From contig NZ_PXNP01000085.1 in NCBI RefSeq assembly GCF_003007675.1, positions 147,960 to 211,959 of the forward strand: DNA of 64,000 nt, written 5' to 3'. This document shows, one piece after another, positions 24,717 to 35,250 of the stretch (the stretch's first letter is position 1; the number at the start of each line of letters is the position of its first letter). Position numbers and translations under genes: made by a program. The notes under the pieces are model-generated. The model did not search any database and had not been told where the DNA came from. It was given only the letters and a program-made list of their open reading frames with translations. Origin of the DNA: Marinobacter fuscus. Its GTDB lineage: Bacteria > Pseudomonadota > Gammaproteobacteria > Pseudomonadales > Oleiphilaceae.

Positions 24717-27518
24717 ATGTCGCTACCGCTGGTTGTATTTCTGCCATTTTTAGGGGCTATTGCGGCGCCCCTGTTCGCTCAGGGTGGGCGCACGGCCATC
24801 GCCATCGCGTCGTCTGTGCCTGCGCTGGTGGCTCTGGCCGCCCTGTTCCCCCATTGGGAAACCCTGGCCACAGGCGGCACCGTTCTGCACAGCTACGAAT
24901 GGCTGCCAGCCATTGGCATCTCTTTCAGCTTCCGCCTGGACGGCCTGGCACTGTTGTTTGCCCTGCTGATTCTGGTGATCGGCCTGCTGATTATTCTGTA
25001 TGCCCGCTATTACCTGAAACCGGCCGAAAACATCGGAAAATTTTACGCCCTGCTGCTGTGCTTCAAGGGTTCCATGCTCGGTATCGTGCTGTCTGGCAAC
25101 CTGCTGCTAATGCTGATTTTCTGGGAACTCACCAGCCTGACCTCCTTCCTGCTGATCAGCTTCTGGAACCATAAACAGGACGCCCGGCGGGGCGCCCGGA
25201 TGGCACTGGCGGTTACCGGCGGTGGGGGGCTGGCGCTGCTGGCGGGCATTCTTATTGTTGGCAACATCGTGGGCAGTTTTGAGCTGGACGACGTGCTGGC
25301 GGCCGGTGACCTGATCAAGAATCACAGTATGTACCCGGTGGCATTGTCATTGATTCTGCTGGGGGCCTTTACCAAATCCGCCCAGTTCCCGTTCCATTTC
25401 TGGCTGCCCCATGCCATGCAGGCGCCTACGCCGGTCTCGGCGTACCTGCACTCGGCCACCATGGTCAAGGCAGGCGTGTTCCTGATGGCCCGCTTGTACC
25501 CGGCGCTGGCGGGTACCGAGCAGTGGTTCTACATGGTCAGCTTTACCGGCATGGCCACCCTGCTGATCGGCGCCTACACGGCCATGTTCAAGCACGACCT
25601 CAAAGGCCTGCTGGCGCATTCTACGGTCAGTCATCTGGGGCTGATCACCCTGCTGTTTGGCATGGGTACAGAGCTGGCAGCGGTGGCAGCGGTGTTCCAT
25701 GTAATTAACCACGCCACCTTTAAAGCTTCGCTGTTTATGGCGGCAGGGATCATCGACCACGAGACCGGCACCCGGGATATGCGCCGGATCAATGGCCTCT
25801 GGCGTTACATGCCCCATACCGCCACTCTGGCCATGGTGGCGGCTTCGTCCATGGCGGGGGTACCGCTGCTGAACGGCTTCCTCAGTAAAGAAATGTTCTT
25901 TGCCGAGTCGCTCGAGCTGAACCTGCCAGGGCTCTGGGCCTGGCTGCCACCGATTGTGGCGACTCTGGCCGGTATCTTTGCGGTGGCCTATTCGGCCCGG
26001 TTTATTCACGACGTCTTTTTTAACGGCAAACCCAAGAACCTGCCGATCTATCCGCCCCATGAACCGCCACGGTACATGAAGATTCCGGTGGAAATACTGG
26101 TGTTTGCCTGTGTGATGGTAGGTATGTTCCCGGCTATTTCCGTCGGCCCCCTGCTCAATGCAGCCGCGGGCGCTACCCTCGGGGGCGAGTTGCCGGACTT
26201 CCAGCTGGCAGTCATCCATGGCTTCAACCTGCCTCTGATTATGAGCTTCGTGGCCTTTGCAGGCGGCCTGGTCATGTACAGCCAGCGCAAGAAGTTCTTT
26301 GCGTTTCACGCCCGGTTCCGCGAAATCGATGAAAAGGCCGTGTTCGAGGCTGTGGTGCTGCGCATTGTCGAGAAAGCCAACAGCTTTACCTCGCAGATCG
26401 AAAACGGCTCGTTACAGCGCTACGTCATGTTGCTGGTGGTGAGTGTCTTGGCGGTCGCCGCCATGCCCTTGCTGGATCTTGGCATTTTTGTGGGTGAGCG
26501 CGGGCTTAGCCCGGTGGATTGGCCCACGGCCATCGCCGCAGTGGTACTGGTGGCCTGCGCGCTGGCCACTGCTGTGGTGCACCGAGAGCGCTTCTATGCG
26601 CTGGTGCTGCTAAGTGTGGTGGGGCTGATTGTGGCTCTGGCGTTTGCTCGCTTCTCGGCACCGGATCTGGCGATGACTCAGTTGTCGGTGGAGGTTGTCA
26701 CTATTGTTCTGTTGATGCTGGCACTGTATTACATGCCCTCCTGGACGCCCATCGAAACGCCACTGCGCCGCCGACTGCGGGACATCAGCCTATCGCTGGT
26801 CGCCGGTGCCGGCATGACACTGATCACCCTGGCGATGCTGACCCAGCCATTTAGCTCCATTTCCGAGTTTTTCCTGGCGAACAGCAAACCCGGCGGTGGC
26901 GGCACCAACGTGGTTAACGTCATTCTGGTGGATTTCCGTGGCTTCGATACCCTGGGCGAAATCACGGTTCTGGCCATTGCGGCGCTGGGCATCTATGCCC
27001 TTTTGAAGAATACGCCGCTGACTCCGCCACCCAGTGATGGCGAGGGCCATGCCTGGTCGCGAGACGCCTATCCGCTGATGCTGCGCCTGATTGCCCGGCC
27101 CATGTTGCCCCTGGCCCTGATGGTGTCGGCCTTTATTTTCCTGCGGGGGCACAACCTGCCCGGCGGCGGCTTTATTGCCGGGCTGATCACCTCGGTTGCG
27201 CTGATTCTGCAGTACATCGCCAGCGGCATGGAGTGGACTCAGGATCGGGTGCCGTTCAAATATCATAACCTCATTGGCCTGGGCCTGCTGTTCGCAACCG
27301 TAGCCGGTGCGGGCAGCCTGGCATTTGGCTACCCCTTCCTGACCTCCACGTTCGGATATCTGACCTGGCCGGTGGTGGGCAAATTCGAGGTGGCCTCAGC
27401 GCTGGTCTTTGACCTGGGCGTTTATCTGACCGTCATCGGTGCCACTTTGCTGGCACTGGTCAGTATCGGCCGGGTGTCTCCGCATTCAGCCATCAAGAGC
27501 AAACGAGGGGCAGCATAA
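24717..27518 (+). CDS. mrpA: Mrp Na+/H+ antiporter, fused subunits A and B (first operon)
   Basis: A 933-residue fused MrpA-MrpB protein. The N-terminal part is the NuoL-like proton channel (FWELTSLTSFLLISFWNH, FPFHFWLPHAMQAPTPVSAYLHSATMVKAGVFL). The middle contains the MrpA-specific tail (FARFSAPDLAMTQLSVEVVTIVLL). The last ~150 residues are the MnhB domain (FIFLRGHNLPGGGFIAGLITSVALILQY). Fusion of A and B defines group 2 Mrp systems, which also lack a separate B gene. The complex exports Na+ or K+ in exchange for protons and protects against salt and alkali. The stop overlaps the next gene (TAATG). Confidence 0.95.
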   Translation: MSLPLVVFLPFLGAIAAPLFAQGGRTAIAIASSVPALVALAALFPHWETLATGGTVLHSYEWLPAIGISFSFRLDGLALLFALLILVIGLLIILYARYYLKPAENIGKFYALLLCFKGSMLGIVLSGNLLLMLIFWELTSLTSFLLISFWNHKQDARRGARMALAVTGGGGLALLAGILIVGNIVGSFELDDVLAAGDLIKNHSMYPVALSLILLGAFTKSAQFPFHFWLPHAMQAPTPVSAYLHSATMVKAGVFLMARLYPALAGTEQWFYMVSFTGMATLLIGAYTAMFKHDLKGLLAHSTVSHLGLITLLFGMGTELAAVAAVFHVINHATFKASLFMAAGIIDHETGTRDMRRINGLWRYMPHTATLAMVAASSMAGVPLLNGFLSKEMFFAESLELNLPGLWAWLPPIVATLAGIFAVAYSARFIHDVFFNGKPKNLPIYPPHEPPRYMKIPVEILVFACVMVGMFPAISVGPLLNAAAGATLGGELPDFQLAVIHGFNLPLIMSFVAFAGGLVMYSQRKKFFAFHARFREIDEKAVFEAVVLRIVEKANSFTSQIENGSLQRYVMLLVVSVLAVAAMPLLDLGIFVGERGLSPVDWPTAIAAVVLVACALATAVVHRERFYALVLLSVVGLIVALAFARFSAPDLAMTQLSVEVVTIVLLMLALYYMPSWTPIETPLRRRLRDISLSLVAGAGMTLITLAMLTQPFSSISEFFLANSKPGGGGTNVVNVILVDFRGFDTLGEITVLAIAALGIYALLKNTPLTPPPSDGEGHAWSRDAYPLMLRLIARPMLPLALMVSAFIFLRGHNLPGGGFIAGLITSVALILQYIASGMEWTQDRVPFKYHNLIGLGLLFATVAGAGSLAFGYPFLTSTFGYLTWPVVGKFEVASALVFDLGVYLTVIGATLLALVSIGRVSPHSAIKSKRGAA

Positions 27519-27886
27519 TGGAACTTGTTTTTGCACTGATCATAGGTTCCCTGACGGCCTCTGGCGTTTACCTGCTGTTGCGGGCCCGAACCTTTCCCGT
27601 GGTGGTAGGGCTTACCCTGCTGTCTTACGGAGTAAACCTGTTTCTGTTCGCGACTGGCCGCCTGTCCACCGGCCAGCAACCGATTATCGGCAGCTCTGCC
27701 GGCTATGCCGACCCCCTGCCCCAGGCACTGGTGCTGACTGCTATCGTTATCGGCTTTGCCATGACCGCGTTCCTGGTGGTGATGTCGCTGAGAAACCTCG
27801 CCGACAACGAAGATGACCATGTGGATGGGAAAAAGCCCTACAAATCGCCAGCACCGGAGCACGAAGAGGAGGTTACCGGTAAATGA
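27518..27886 (+). CDS. mrpC: Mrp antiporter subunit C (first operon)
   Basis: A 122-residue NuoK-like subunit with three transmembrane helices. Family segments are LTLLSYGVNLFLFATG and [25 protein letters not shown]. Residues after about 95 form a charged cytosolic tail rich in Lys and Glu (KKPYKSPAPEHEEEV). Both ends overlap neighbouring genes (TAATG with mrpA, ATGA-type with mrpD), so translation is coupled. Confidence 0.95.
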   Translation: MELVFALIIGSLTASGVYLLLRARTFPVVVGLTLLSYGVNLFLFATGRLSTGQQPIIGSSAGYADPLPQALVLTAIVIGFAMTAFLVVMSLRNLADNEDDHVDGKKPYKSPAPEHEEEVTGK

Positions 27887-29400
27887 ACCATTGGCTTACC
27901 GCTCCGATTCTGATCCCCCTACTGGGTGGCATTCTGCAGGCCCTGATGGGTTACGCCCCAATCAGCCTGCGCCGCACCCTGGCCCTGGCAACCACCGTAC
28001 TTATGCTGGTGTCTACCATTGTGCTGCTGATACTGGCAGACGACGGCAGCTACCGGATCTACGCGTTTGGTAACTGGCAACCACCGTTCGGCATCGTGCT
28101 GGTACTGGATCGCCTGGCTGCCCTGATGCTGATTCTGACGGCGGTGCTTGCGCTGTTCTGCCACCTGTTCGCCATTGGTGGCGCCGATGAGGGCAACCGG
28201 CAGTTCCATGCCCTGTTCCTGTTCCAGCTGATGGGCCTGAACATTGCCTTCCTGACCGGCGATCTGTTCAACCTGTTCGTCGCCTTCGAGGTGCTGCTGA
28301 TTGCCTCCTATGGCCTGCTGATGCATGGCGGTGGTACCGTCAGAACCGTTCCCGGCCTTCACTATGTGGTACTCAACCTGATTGGCTCGGCGGTGTTCCT
28401 GATCAGTGTCGGCATGATTTACAGCGTGACCGGTACCCTCAACATGGCCGATCTGGCAGTGAAGGTGGCACAGGTCAGCGGAGACAACCTCAATATTGTG
28501 AAGGCGGGTGGCATGATGCTGCTGGTGGTGTTCGGCCTCAAGGCTGCCATTCTGCCTCTGTGTTTCTGGCTGCCCCGGGCCTATGCCAAAGCCACTGCGC
28601 CGGTGGCGGCCCTGTTTGCGGTTATGACCAAAGTGGGTATTTACGCCATTTTGCGGGTCTATCTGCTGGTGTTTGGGGAAAGTGCGGGTGCCCTGGCCTT
28701 TCTCGGCATGGACTGGCTGTTCCCCATCGCCCTGGCCACCCTGTCCATGGGCGTCATCGGGGCACTGGGTGCAGGCAGCCTGAAAACACTGGTGGCCTGG
28801 CAAGTGATTATCTCGGTCGGAACACTGCTTGCCCCCATCGCGCTGGGCTCAGAAGCGGGCCTGTCGGCTGCCCTGTTCTATCTACTCAGCACCACCTGGA
28901 CGGTGGGCGGGCTGTTTCTGGCGTCGGAACTGGTGGCGCACCAACGGGGCACCGCCGACGACCGGATCATTACCGCACCGAAAATGCGCAATCGTACCTT
29001 CCTGAGTGTACTGTTCATGGTAGGAGCGGTAGCCGCCGCCGGTTTGCCGCCACTCAGCGGCTTTTTCGGCAAGGTGCTGATTCTGAAATCCGTAGAGTCC
29101 GGCGCCGACATGGCCTGGCTGTGGTCGGTGCTGCTCACCGGGAGTTTCCTGACCCTGGTGGCGTACAGTCGTGCTGGCAGCATTGTGTTCTGGCGTACGG
29201 TGGATGGCCACCTGCAAACCCCGGAGCCTCTGACTGGCCGGATTTCCGTGGCGGCCGGTGGCCTGACCGCCATGACCGTGCTGATTGTGGCATTCGCAGG
29301 CCCGATCACACGTTATACCGATGCCACAGCGGCGCAGCTTCACAACACCAACGCCTACATTGAAATCTTGCAGACCCCCATGATCGGGGAGGATAACTGA
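27883..29400 (+). CDS. mrpD: Mrp antiporter subunit D (first operon)
   Basis: A 505-residue NuoN/NuoM-like channel subunit with about 14 transmembrane helices. Typical segments are GDLFNLFVAFEVLLIASYGLL (the Glu is the conserved proton-pathway residue), FGLKAAILPLCFWLPRAYAKATAPVAALFAVMTKVGIYAILR and AAAGLPPLSGFFGKVLILK. It forms the membrane antiporter core together with MrpA. It overlaps mrpC by 4 bases and mrpE by 1 base. Confidence 0.95.
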   Translation: MNHWLTAPILIPLLGGILQALMGYAPISLRRTLALATTVLMLVSTIVLLILADDGSYRIYAFGNWQPPFGIVLVLDRLAALMLILTAVLALFCHLFAIGGADEGNRQFHALFLFQLMGLNIAFLTGDLFNLFVAFEVLLIASYGLLMHGGGTVRTVPGLHYVVLNLIGSAVFLISVGMIYSVTGTLNMADLAVKVAQVSGDNLNIVKAGGMMLLVVFGLKAAILPLCFWLPRAYAKATAPVAALFAVMTKVGIYAILRVYLLVFGESAGALAFLGMDWLFPIALATLSMGVIGALGAGSLKTLVAWQVIISVGTLLAPIALGSEAGLSAALFYLLSTTWTVGGLFLASELVAHQRGTADDRIITAPKMRNRTFLSVLFMVGAVAAAGLPPLSGFFGKVLILKSVESGADMAWLWSVLLTGSFLTLVAYSRAGSIVFWRTVDGHLQTPEPLTGRISVAAGGLTAMTVLIVAFAGPITRYTDATAAQLHNTNAYIEILQTPMIGEDN

Positions 29401-29888
29401 TGCTGGATCGACTGCGTTTTCCACAACCCTGGCTGAGCCTTACCCTGTTCGTTACCTGGCAGTTTTTGAGTGACGGCATCAGCGGCGGCAGTCTGGTTCT
29501 GGGCCTGATTCTGGCCTGGGGCATACCCCAGATGACCCGGAGCTTCTGGCCCGACCCGCCAGCCTTCATTAAAGCTTGGCGCGCGCCTGCATTCGTACTC
29601 AGGGTGCTCTGGGACATTGTGGTGGCGAGCGTAGAGGTGGCCAAACTGATTCTCAGCCCGGGGCAGCCACGCCCGGCATTCATTTGCTATCCACTGGAGC
29701 TGGAACACCCACTCGCCATCAGTATTCTGGCCAGTACCATCTCTCTGACCCCCGGCACCGTAAGTGCCGACGTAAGCGATGACAACAAACTGCTGCTGAT
29801 TCACGCGCTGGATGCGGAGAACGATCAGGAGGTGATCGACGCCATTCGCAACCGCTACGAGAAGCCTTTGCTGGAGATGTTTCAATGA
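29400..29888 (+). CDS. mrpE: Mrp antiporter subunit E (first operon)
   Basis: A 162-residue small subunit with two or three N-terminal membrane helices and a cytosolic domain. The family signature SILASTISLTPGTVSADVSDDNKLLLIHALD is present. The ATG at 29400 overlaps the mrpD stop (TGATG). The extended C terminus (DAENDQEVIDAIRNRYEKPLLEMF) is normal for the family. Confidence 0.94.
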   Translation: MLDRLRFPQPWLSLTLFVTWQFLSDGISGGSLVLGLILAWGIPQMTRSFWPDPPAFIKAWRAPAFVLRVLWDIVVASVEVAKLILSPGQPRPAFICYPLELEHPLAISILASTISLTPGTVSADVSDDNKLLLIHALDAENDQEVIDAIRNRYEKPLLEMFQ

Positions 29889-30154
29889 TGCAGACTGCGC
29901 TCTACCTGACCATCGCCATGGTAACGCTGGCCACCGTGCTGAACGTGTACAGCCTGGTGAAAGGCCCCGATTCTCCCGACCGGGTACTGGCGCTCGACAC
30001 CCTCTACATCAACGCCATTGCCCTGATTATTCTGCTCGGTATTGCACTGAAAACCCGTATGTACCTGGAATCAGCGTTGCTGATTGCCGTGATGGGATTC
30101 GTGGGCACGGTCGCCATGGCGAAATACCTCAAACGCGGCAGTGTGATCGAATAA
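29885..30154 (+). CDS. mrpF: Mrp antiporter subunit F (first operon)
   Basis: An 89-residue subunit with three transmembrane helices. The hallmark VKGPDSPDRVLALDTLYINAIALIILLGI is present, and the conserved PDRV-x-x-x-D motif is intact. It overlaps mrpE by 4 bases (ATGA-type coupling). Confidence 0.94.
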   Translation: MMQTALYLTIAMVTLATVLNVYSLVKGPDSPDRVLALDTLYINAIALIILLGIALKTRMYLESALLIAVMGFVGTVAMAKYLKRGSVIE

Positions 30155-30168
30155 TCCGGAGTATCGAT

Positions 30169-30501
30169 ATGACCCCTTTCACCGAATACGCCATTTCTGC
30201 CCTGCTGATTGTCGGCGGTGTTTTTACCCTGATCGGCGCCATCGGGCTGGCCCGCCTGCCGGACTTCTACACCCGGCTCCATGGCCCCACCAAAGCCACC
30301 ACCGTGGGCGTGGGTGCCATCGTGATCAGCTCGGTACTGTATTTCAGCACTCTGGGCCAGGACATCGGTATCGAAGAAATCCTGATTACCGCGTTTCTGT
30401 TCATGACTGCGCCGGTCAGCGCCAACTTTCTGGCCAAGGCCGCCATGCACCTTCAGGTAAAAACCGCGAAGAACACCCGGGGACAATCCTGGGATCAATA
30501 G
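30169..30501 (+). CDS. mrpG: Mrp antiporter subunit G (first operon)
   Basis: A 110-residue subunit with three transmembrane helices. The signature GAIGLARLPDFYTRLHGPTKATTVGVGAIVISSVL is diagnostic. It is the last gene of the first operon. The next 123 bases to the second operon are AT-richer and include a ribosome site, but no clear terminator, so some readthrough is likely. Confidence 0.94.
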   Translation: MTPFTEYAISALLIVGGVFTLIGAIGLARLPDFYTRLHGPTKATTVGVGAIVISSVLYFSTLGQDIGIEEILITAFLFMTAPVSANFLAKAAMHLQVKTAKNTRGQSWDQ

Positions 30502-30624
30502 GCGGTTCGCGTTTCCGGCTGAATGAGCCTACTTTTAGAAAAAACCGTACATAAACAAACGGGACACGATAACACCGAAGATTTTTAGAACCCATCAAGT
30601 CGAACCTGAAAGGAGCCAGCGCCC

Positions 30625-32934
30625 ATGATGCTATTGGCTGTGCTATCCGGTTTTCTGGTCACGGCCCTGGTGCCGTTACTGAACCGTTTAGCGGGCAGCT
30701 ACATCGGCTGGGTACTGGCTCTGGTTCCCGCACTTCTTGCCGCCTATTTCGCCTCTCTGGTGCCAGAGGTTAGCAACGGCGGTCGGCTATTGCTCGAATA
30801 CCCCTGGATGCCCGGGCTGAATATCTCCCTCGACTTCCTGGTAGATGGTTTGTCGCTGGTTTTCGCACTGCTGATCAGCGGCATCGGCGTTTTCATTCTG
30901 ATTTATGCGGGCGCGTACCTGAAAGGCCACAAGGATCTCGGCCGGTTCTATGTCATTCTGCTGTCATTCATGGCCTCCATGCTGGGCCTGGTGCTGGCCG
31001 ACAACCTGATCACCTTTTTCGTCTTCTGGGAGTTGACCAGCATTACCTCTTACCTGTTGATCGGCTTTCACCACGAAGACGCCGACGCCCGCAAATTCGC
31101 ACTGCAGGGCTTATTTGTCACCGCTGGCGGTGGGCTTGCACTGCTGGCAGGCCTGATTCTCCTGGGCACAATTACCGGCGAATATTCGTTCTCTGGCCTT
31201 CTGGAGTCCGGCACCCTAATCAGCCAGCATCCCTATTACACCGCAGCGCTGGTGTGCATTTTGATTGGAGCCTTCACCAAATCGGCCCAATGGCCATTCC
31301 ACTTCTGGCTGCCCAATGCCATGGCAGCGCCCACACCGGTCTCTGCCTACCTGCATTCTGCCACTATGGTAAAAGCGGGCGTTTATCTGCTGGCCAGGCT
31401 CAACGAACCCATGGGCGACACCCTGCTCTGGAGCGGGACTCTGATGGCGTTTGGCACCATGACCATGATCACCGGCGCCTATCTGGCCTACAGCAACACC
31501 GGCATCAAAAAGCTGCTGGCCTACTCCACGGTGATGGCACTGGGTACCCTCACCCTGCTGATCGGCGTGGGCACCGAACTGGCGCTGACTGCGTTTGTCT
31601 GCTTCCTGGTGGCCCATTCGCTCTACAAGGGCGCACTGTTCATGCTCGCCGGAGCTCTGGATCACGCCACCGGCACCAAAGACATCACCCGCATGGGGGG
31701 CCTGCGGCACAGTATGCCCCTAACCGCGGCCATCACCGGGCTTGCCACCTTATCCCTGGCGGGTTTGCCACCACTGTTCGGCTTCGTTGCCAAAGAGCTT
31801 TTACTGGAAGCTCTGTTGCAGTCGCCGCTGTGGTCTGCCGGGCTGCTAATGGCCACACTGTTCTCCGCCATGCTGGTGGTCGCGGTGGCAGGCCTGCTGG
31901 TAATCAAACCATTTTTCGGCGCTACCGTTAAAATGCCTAAACAACCTCACGAGGCGCCCATGGCCATGCTTGCAGGCCCTGCAGTCCTGGCCCTGCTGGC
32001 GTTGATTTTCGGCGTTGCGCCCGCCCTGCCCGCCAGCCTTATTCTTGATGCCGCCATCTCCGCCAGTGTCGGCAGCCCGGTGGCGACGAAGCTGGCACTC
32101 TGGCACGGAATTAACGTGCCTTTGATGCTGTCTGCCGCCAGCCTGGTTGTGGGTGCTGTTCTGGTTCATCAGTGGCCTAAACTGCAACCCCGGCTGCACC
32201 GGCTCAACAGCACCATGGCCCGGCGCGGGCCAGAGGCCGGGTACTTCGGTTTTATGCAAGGGCTGGCACAGTTTGCCAGTTGGCAAACCCGGCGCCTGCA
32301 GAACGGGGTACTGGGCACCTACCTGCTGATTTTGGTGCTGGTGACCTTCGGCCTGACGGGGTACACCCTGCTCTTTCGATACGACATCGACCTGGCCTTC
32401 GATCTTGCCGACAGCTACTTCTACGAGTGGGGCATCGCTTTGCTGGTGGTGGCTGCCACAGTATTTGCCTGCATCACCCAATCCCGCCTGGCATCGGTTG
32501 CTTCCGTCGGTGTACTGGGGTTTGGCGTAGCACTTACCTTTATCCATTTCAGTGCGCCGGATCTGGGCATTACCCAGTTACTGGTGGAAACCCTGACCGT
32601 GATCCTGCTGGTTCTGGTGCTGTTCAAGCTGCCACCGTTCGTGAACCTCTCCACACCCTGGGAACGCTATCGCGATCTGGCGGTTGCCGTCTTTGCCGGT
32701 AGCGTGATGGCCTTGCTGATGCTTGCGGTGCTGGACGTCCGGTATTTTGAGAGCATTTCCACATTCTTTATCGAGAACAGCTACGCCCTGGCCCAGGGCC
32801 GCAACATCGTGAACGTGATTCTGGTGGACTTCCGGCAACTGGATACTCTGGGAGAGATCTTTGTACTCGGGCTGGCTGCGATTGGGGTTTATTCCATGCT
32901 CAAACTGAGGGCGGAGGATCAACAGAAGCCATGA
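30625..32934 (+). CDS. mrpA: Mrp Na+/H+ antiporter subunit A (second operon)
   Basis: A 769-residue MrpA without the fused B domain. The channel part shows FWELTSITSYLLIGFHHEDADARKFA and WPFHFWLPNAMAAPTPVSAYLHSATMVKAGVYLL. The tail shows IHFSAPDLGITQLLVETLTVILLVLVLF and NIVNVILVDFRQLDTLGEIFVLGLAAIGVYSML. The sequence differs clearly from the first operon's MrpA, so this is an old paralogue or separate acquisition, not a recent duplicate. AAGGAG lies 9 bases before the ATG at 30625. The stop overlaps the start of mrpB. Confidence 0.95.
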   Translation: MMLLAVLSGFLVTALVPLLNRLAGSYIGWVLALVPALLAAYFASLVPEVSNGGRLLLEYPWMPGLNISLDFLVDGLSLVFALLISGIGVFILIYAGAYLKGHKDLGRFYVILLSFMASMLGLVLADNLITFFVFWELTSITSYLLIGFHHEDADARKFALQGLFVTAGGGLALLAGLILLGTITGEYSFSGLLESGTLISQHPYYTAALVCILIGAFTKSAQWPFHFWLPNAMAAPTPVSAYLHSATMVKAGVYLLARLNEPMGDTLLWSGTLMAFGTMTMITGAYLAYSNTGIKKLLAYSTVMALGTLTLLIGVGTELALTAFVCFLVAHSLYKGALFMLAGALDHATGTKDITRMGGLRHSMPLTAAITGLATLSLAGLPPLFGFVAKELLLEALLQSPLWSAGLLMATLFSAMLVVAVAGLLVIKPFFGATVKMPKQPHEAPMAMLAGPAVLALLALIFGVAPALPASLILDAAISASVGSPVATKLALWHGINVPLMLSAASLVVGAVLVHQWPKLQPRLHRLNSTMARRGPEAGYFGFMQGLAQFASWQTRRLQNGVLGTYLLILVLVTFGLTGYTLLFRYDIDLAFDLADSYFYEWGIALLVVAATVFACITQSRLASVASVGVLGFGVALTFIHFSAPDLGITQLLVETLTVILLVLVLFKLPPFVNLSTPWERYRDLAVAVFAGSVMALLMLAVLDVRYFESISTFFIENSYALAQGRNIVNVILVDFRQLDTLGEIFVLGLAAIGVYSMLKLRAEDQQKP

Positions 32935-33356
32935 GAACCAGCACCCTGATTCTGCAAACCGCAGCCCTGGCCATCATGCCACTGCAACTTATGTTCTCGG
33001 CATTCCTGCTGCTGCGGGGCCACAATGAACCCGGCGGCGGCTTTATTGGCGGGCTGGTGGCCGCCAGTGCCTTTGTGCTCTACGCCTTCACCTTCGGCGC
33101 CGACTCCACCCGCAAGCTACTGCGTGCCAAGCCACAGGATTTACTGGCGGCAGGCCTGCTACTCGGCCTGGCGTCAACCATACCAGCCTTGATAGCGGGC
33201 CAGCCGATGCTCACCGCGCACTGGTGGCAGTTACCACTGCCCGGCGAAGGCTATCTGAAATTATCCACCGTGCTGATATTCGACATCGGTGTTTACCTTG
33301 CGGTTCTTGGCACCCTGATGACCTTTGTGATCGGGCTGATGGAGGTCGAGCAATAA
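32931..33356 (+). CDS. mrpB: Mrp antiporter subunit B (second operon)
   Basis: A 141-residue MnhB-domain protein with four membrane helices. It carries the family motif FLLLRGHNEPGGGFIGGLVAASAFVLYAF. In the first operon the same domain is fused to MrpA. It overlaps mrpA by 4 bases (ATGA). The stop is followed by a 35-base gap containing AGGGAGG before mrpC. Confidence 0.95.
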   Translation: MRTSTLILQTAALAIMPLQLMFSAFLLLRGHNEPGGGFIGGLVAASAFVLYAFTFGADSTRKLLRAKPQDLLAAGLLLGLASTIPALIAGQPMLTAHWWQLPLPGEGYLKLSTVLIFDIGVYLAVLGTLMTFVIGLMEVEQ

Positions 33357-33391
33357 TCCAGACACTGGCTGCATAGGGAGGAAGACCAGCC

Positions 33392-33739
33392 ATGGCAACT
33401 CTGATGGCACTGGTGGTGGGCATTCTGTTTGCCGCCAGCATTTACATGATGCTCAGGCGCTCCATCGTCAAACTGGTGATTGGCCTGATCATACTGAGTA
33501 ACGCCGCGAACCTGCTGATCTTTGTGGTATCAGGGCTGACCCGGGGTGCGCCACCGCTGATACCGGACAACGCCAAGGCCGTGGCTGGCGCAGTGGCCGA
33601 CCCCCTGCCACAGGCCCTGATTCTCACAGCCATTGTTATTGCATTCAGTGTGCTCGCCTTTGCGGTGGTTCTGATCCGCCGGGCCTATGAAGTAGTGGGT
33701 ACTGACGACCTGGATCAAATGAAGGATACCGATACTTGA
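33392..33739 (+). CDS. mrpC: Mrp antiporter subunit C (second operon)
   Basis: A 115-residue NuoK-like subunit with three transmembrane helices, including [20 protein letters not shown] and [27 protein letters not shown]. The ribosome site is AGGGAGG. Its stop overlaps the TTG start of mrpD, giving translational coupling. Confidence 0.94.
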   Translation: MATLMALVVGILFAASIYMMLRRSIVKLVIGLIILSNAANLLIFVVSGLTRGAPPLIPDNAKAVAGAVADPLPQALILTAIVIAFSVLAFAVVLIRRAYEVVGTDDLDQMKDTDT

Positions 33740-35250
33740 ACCTGGAACTCGTTCTGCCAATTCTGATTCCACTGACGGCTGGCGCCCTGTCACTGGCGCT
33801 GTGGCGCTCGGTCAGGTTGCAGCGATACCTGGCTGTGTTGGCGACTCTGCTGCTGTTGATCGCCGGGCTCTGGCTGATGGATACCACCCTGACCCAGGGC
33901 TTCGTGGTGGTCGAGATGGGCAACTGGCCTGCCCCCTTTGGCATTGTACTGGTGGCGGACATGCTGGCAGCCATCATGATTGTACTCACTGGCATTATCG
34001 GGCTGGCCATTGCCCTCTACTCTCTTGCCAGCACCCCGCCCGGCCACGAGACCTTTGGCTATTACCCACTGATGCATCTGCTGCTGGCGGGCGTCGCCGG
34101 GGCATTTCTGACCGGCGACATCTTCAATCTGTTTGTCTGGTTCGAAGTGATGCTGCTGGCGTCCTTTGCCTTGCTCACCCTGGGTGGTGAGCGTGCCCAG
34201 ATGGAAGGTGCTATCAAGTACGTGACCCTGAACCTGTTTTCCTCGGCGATTTTCCTGTCGGCCGTGGGCTTGCTGTATGGCATGGTGGGCACGCTGAATC
34301 TGGCCGATATTGCCCAGAAAGTGCGCAGCATCGATGACCCGGGCATGATTACCGTGGTATCGCTGATGTTCATGGTGTCTTTCGGCATCAAGGCGGCGGC
34401 TTTCCCGCTGTTTTTCTGGTTGCCTGCCTCGTACCACACTCCGCAGGTTGCGGTTTCCGCCCTGTTCGCAGGCTTGCTCACCAAAGTCGGGGTATACGCG
34501 CTGTTTCGGGTATTCACCCTGGTGTTCACCCAGGATGTTGGCTACACCCACACCCTGCTGCTCTGGGTGGCCGCGCTGACCATGCTCACCGGCGTACTGG
34601 GGGCGGCGGCCCAGTTCGAGTTCCGGCGGATTCTGTCGTTTCACATTGTCAGCCAGATCGGCTACATGCTGCTGGGGTTGGCTCTGTTCACGCCCCTGGC
34701 CCTGATCGGCGGCGTGTTTTACATCATGCACCACATCATCGTGAAGACCAATCTGTTCCTGATCAGTGGCATTACCTTTCGCTTGCTGGGCAGCTATCAG
34801 CTGAAAGATCTCGGCGGTGTTTATCGCCAACGCCCCTGGCTGGCGCTGCTATTCCTGATCCCGGCCCTGTCCCTGGCGGGCATTCCGCCGCTGTCCGGCT
34901 TCTTTGCCAAGTTCATCGTGGTGCGTGCAACCCTGGAGGCCAACGAATATCTGGTGGCCGCCATCGCGCTGCTGGTAGGGCTTCTGACCCTCTATTCCAT
35001 GATCAAGATATGGGCCGAAGTGTTCTGGAAGAAACTGCCGGAGCACGTCACCGATGCCAGCCGCCTGAACAGCGATGTGAAAGACTCCGGGGCCTGGGCC
35101 TGCTATACCCCGGTGGTGGGCCTGGCGGCCTGCACCCTGGCAATCGGGCTCTATGGCCAGCCCATTTACGTGCTGGCCGAAACCGCAGCCGCCCAGTTAC
35201 TCGATCCTCAAAGGTACATCAATGCCGTACTCGGAGGAGCGCCACAATGA
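33736..35250 (+). CDS. mrpD: Mrp antiporter subunit D (second operon)
   Basis: A 504-residue NuoN/NuoM-like subunit. Conserved segments are [68 protein letters not shown] and [25 protein letters not shown]. The start is TTG at 33736, overlapping the mrpC stop and preceded by AAGGA at 9 bases. It overlaps mrpE by 4 bases. Confidence 0.95.
   Translation: MNLELVLPILIPLTAGALSLALWRSVRLQRYLAVLATLLLLIAGLWLMDTTLTQGFVVVEMGNWPAPFGIVLVADMLAAIMIVLTGIIGLAIALYSLASTPPGHETFGYYPLMHLLLAGVAGAFLTGDIFNLFVWFEVMLLASFALLTLGGERAQMEGAIKYVTLNLFSSAIFLSAVGLLYGMVGTLNLADIAQKVRSIDDPGMITVVSLMFMVSFGIKAAAFPLFFWLPASYHTPQVAVSALFAGLLTKVGVYALFRVFTLVFTQDVGYTHTLLLWVAALTMLTGVLGAAAQFEFRRILSFHIVSQIGYMLLGLALFTPLALIGGVFYIMHHIIVKTNLFLISGITFRLLGSYQLKDLGGVYRQRPWLALLFLIPALSLAGIPPLSGFFAKFIVVRATLEANEYLVAAIALLVGLLTLYSMIKIWAEVFWKKLPEHVTDASRLNSDVKDSGAWACYTPVVGLAACTLAIGLYGQPIYVLAETAAAQLLDPQRYINAVLGGAPQ

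Noticed and set aside
33790..34830. 346-codon minus-strand frame inside the second mrp operon
   Set aside because: It is antisense to mrpD, and its Gln/His-rich composition is the usual mirror of membrane helices.
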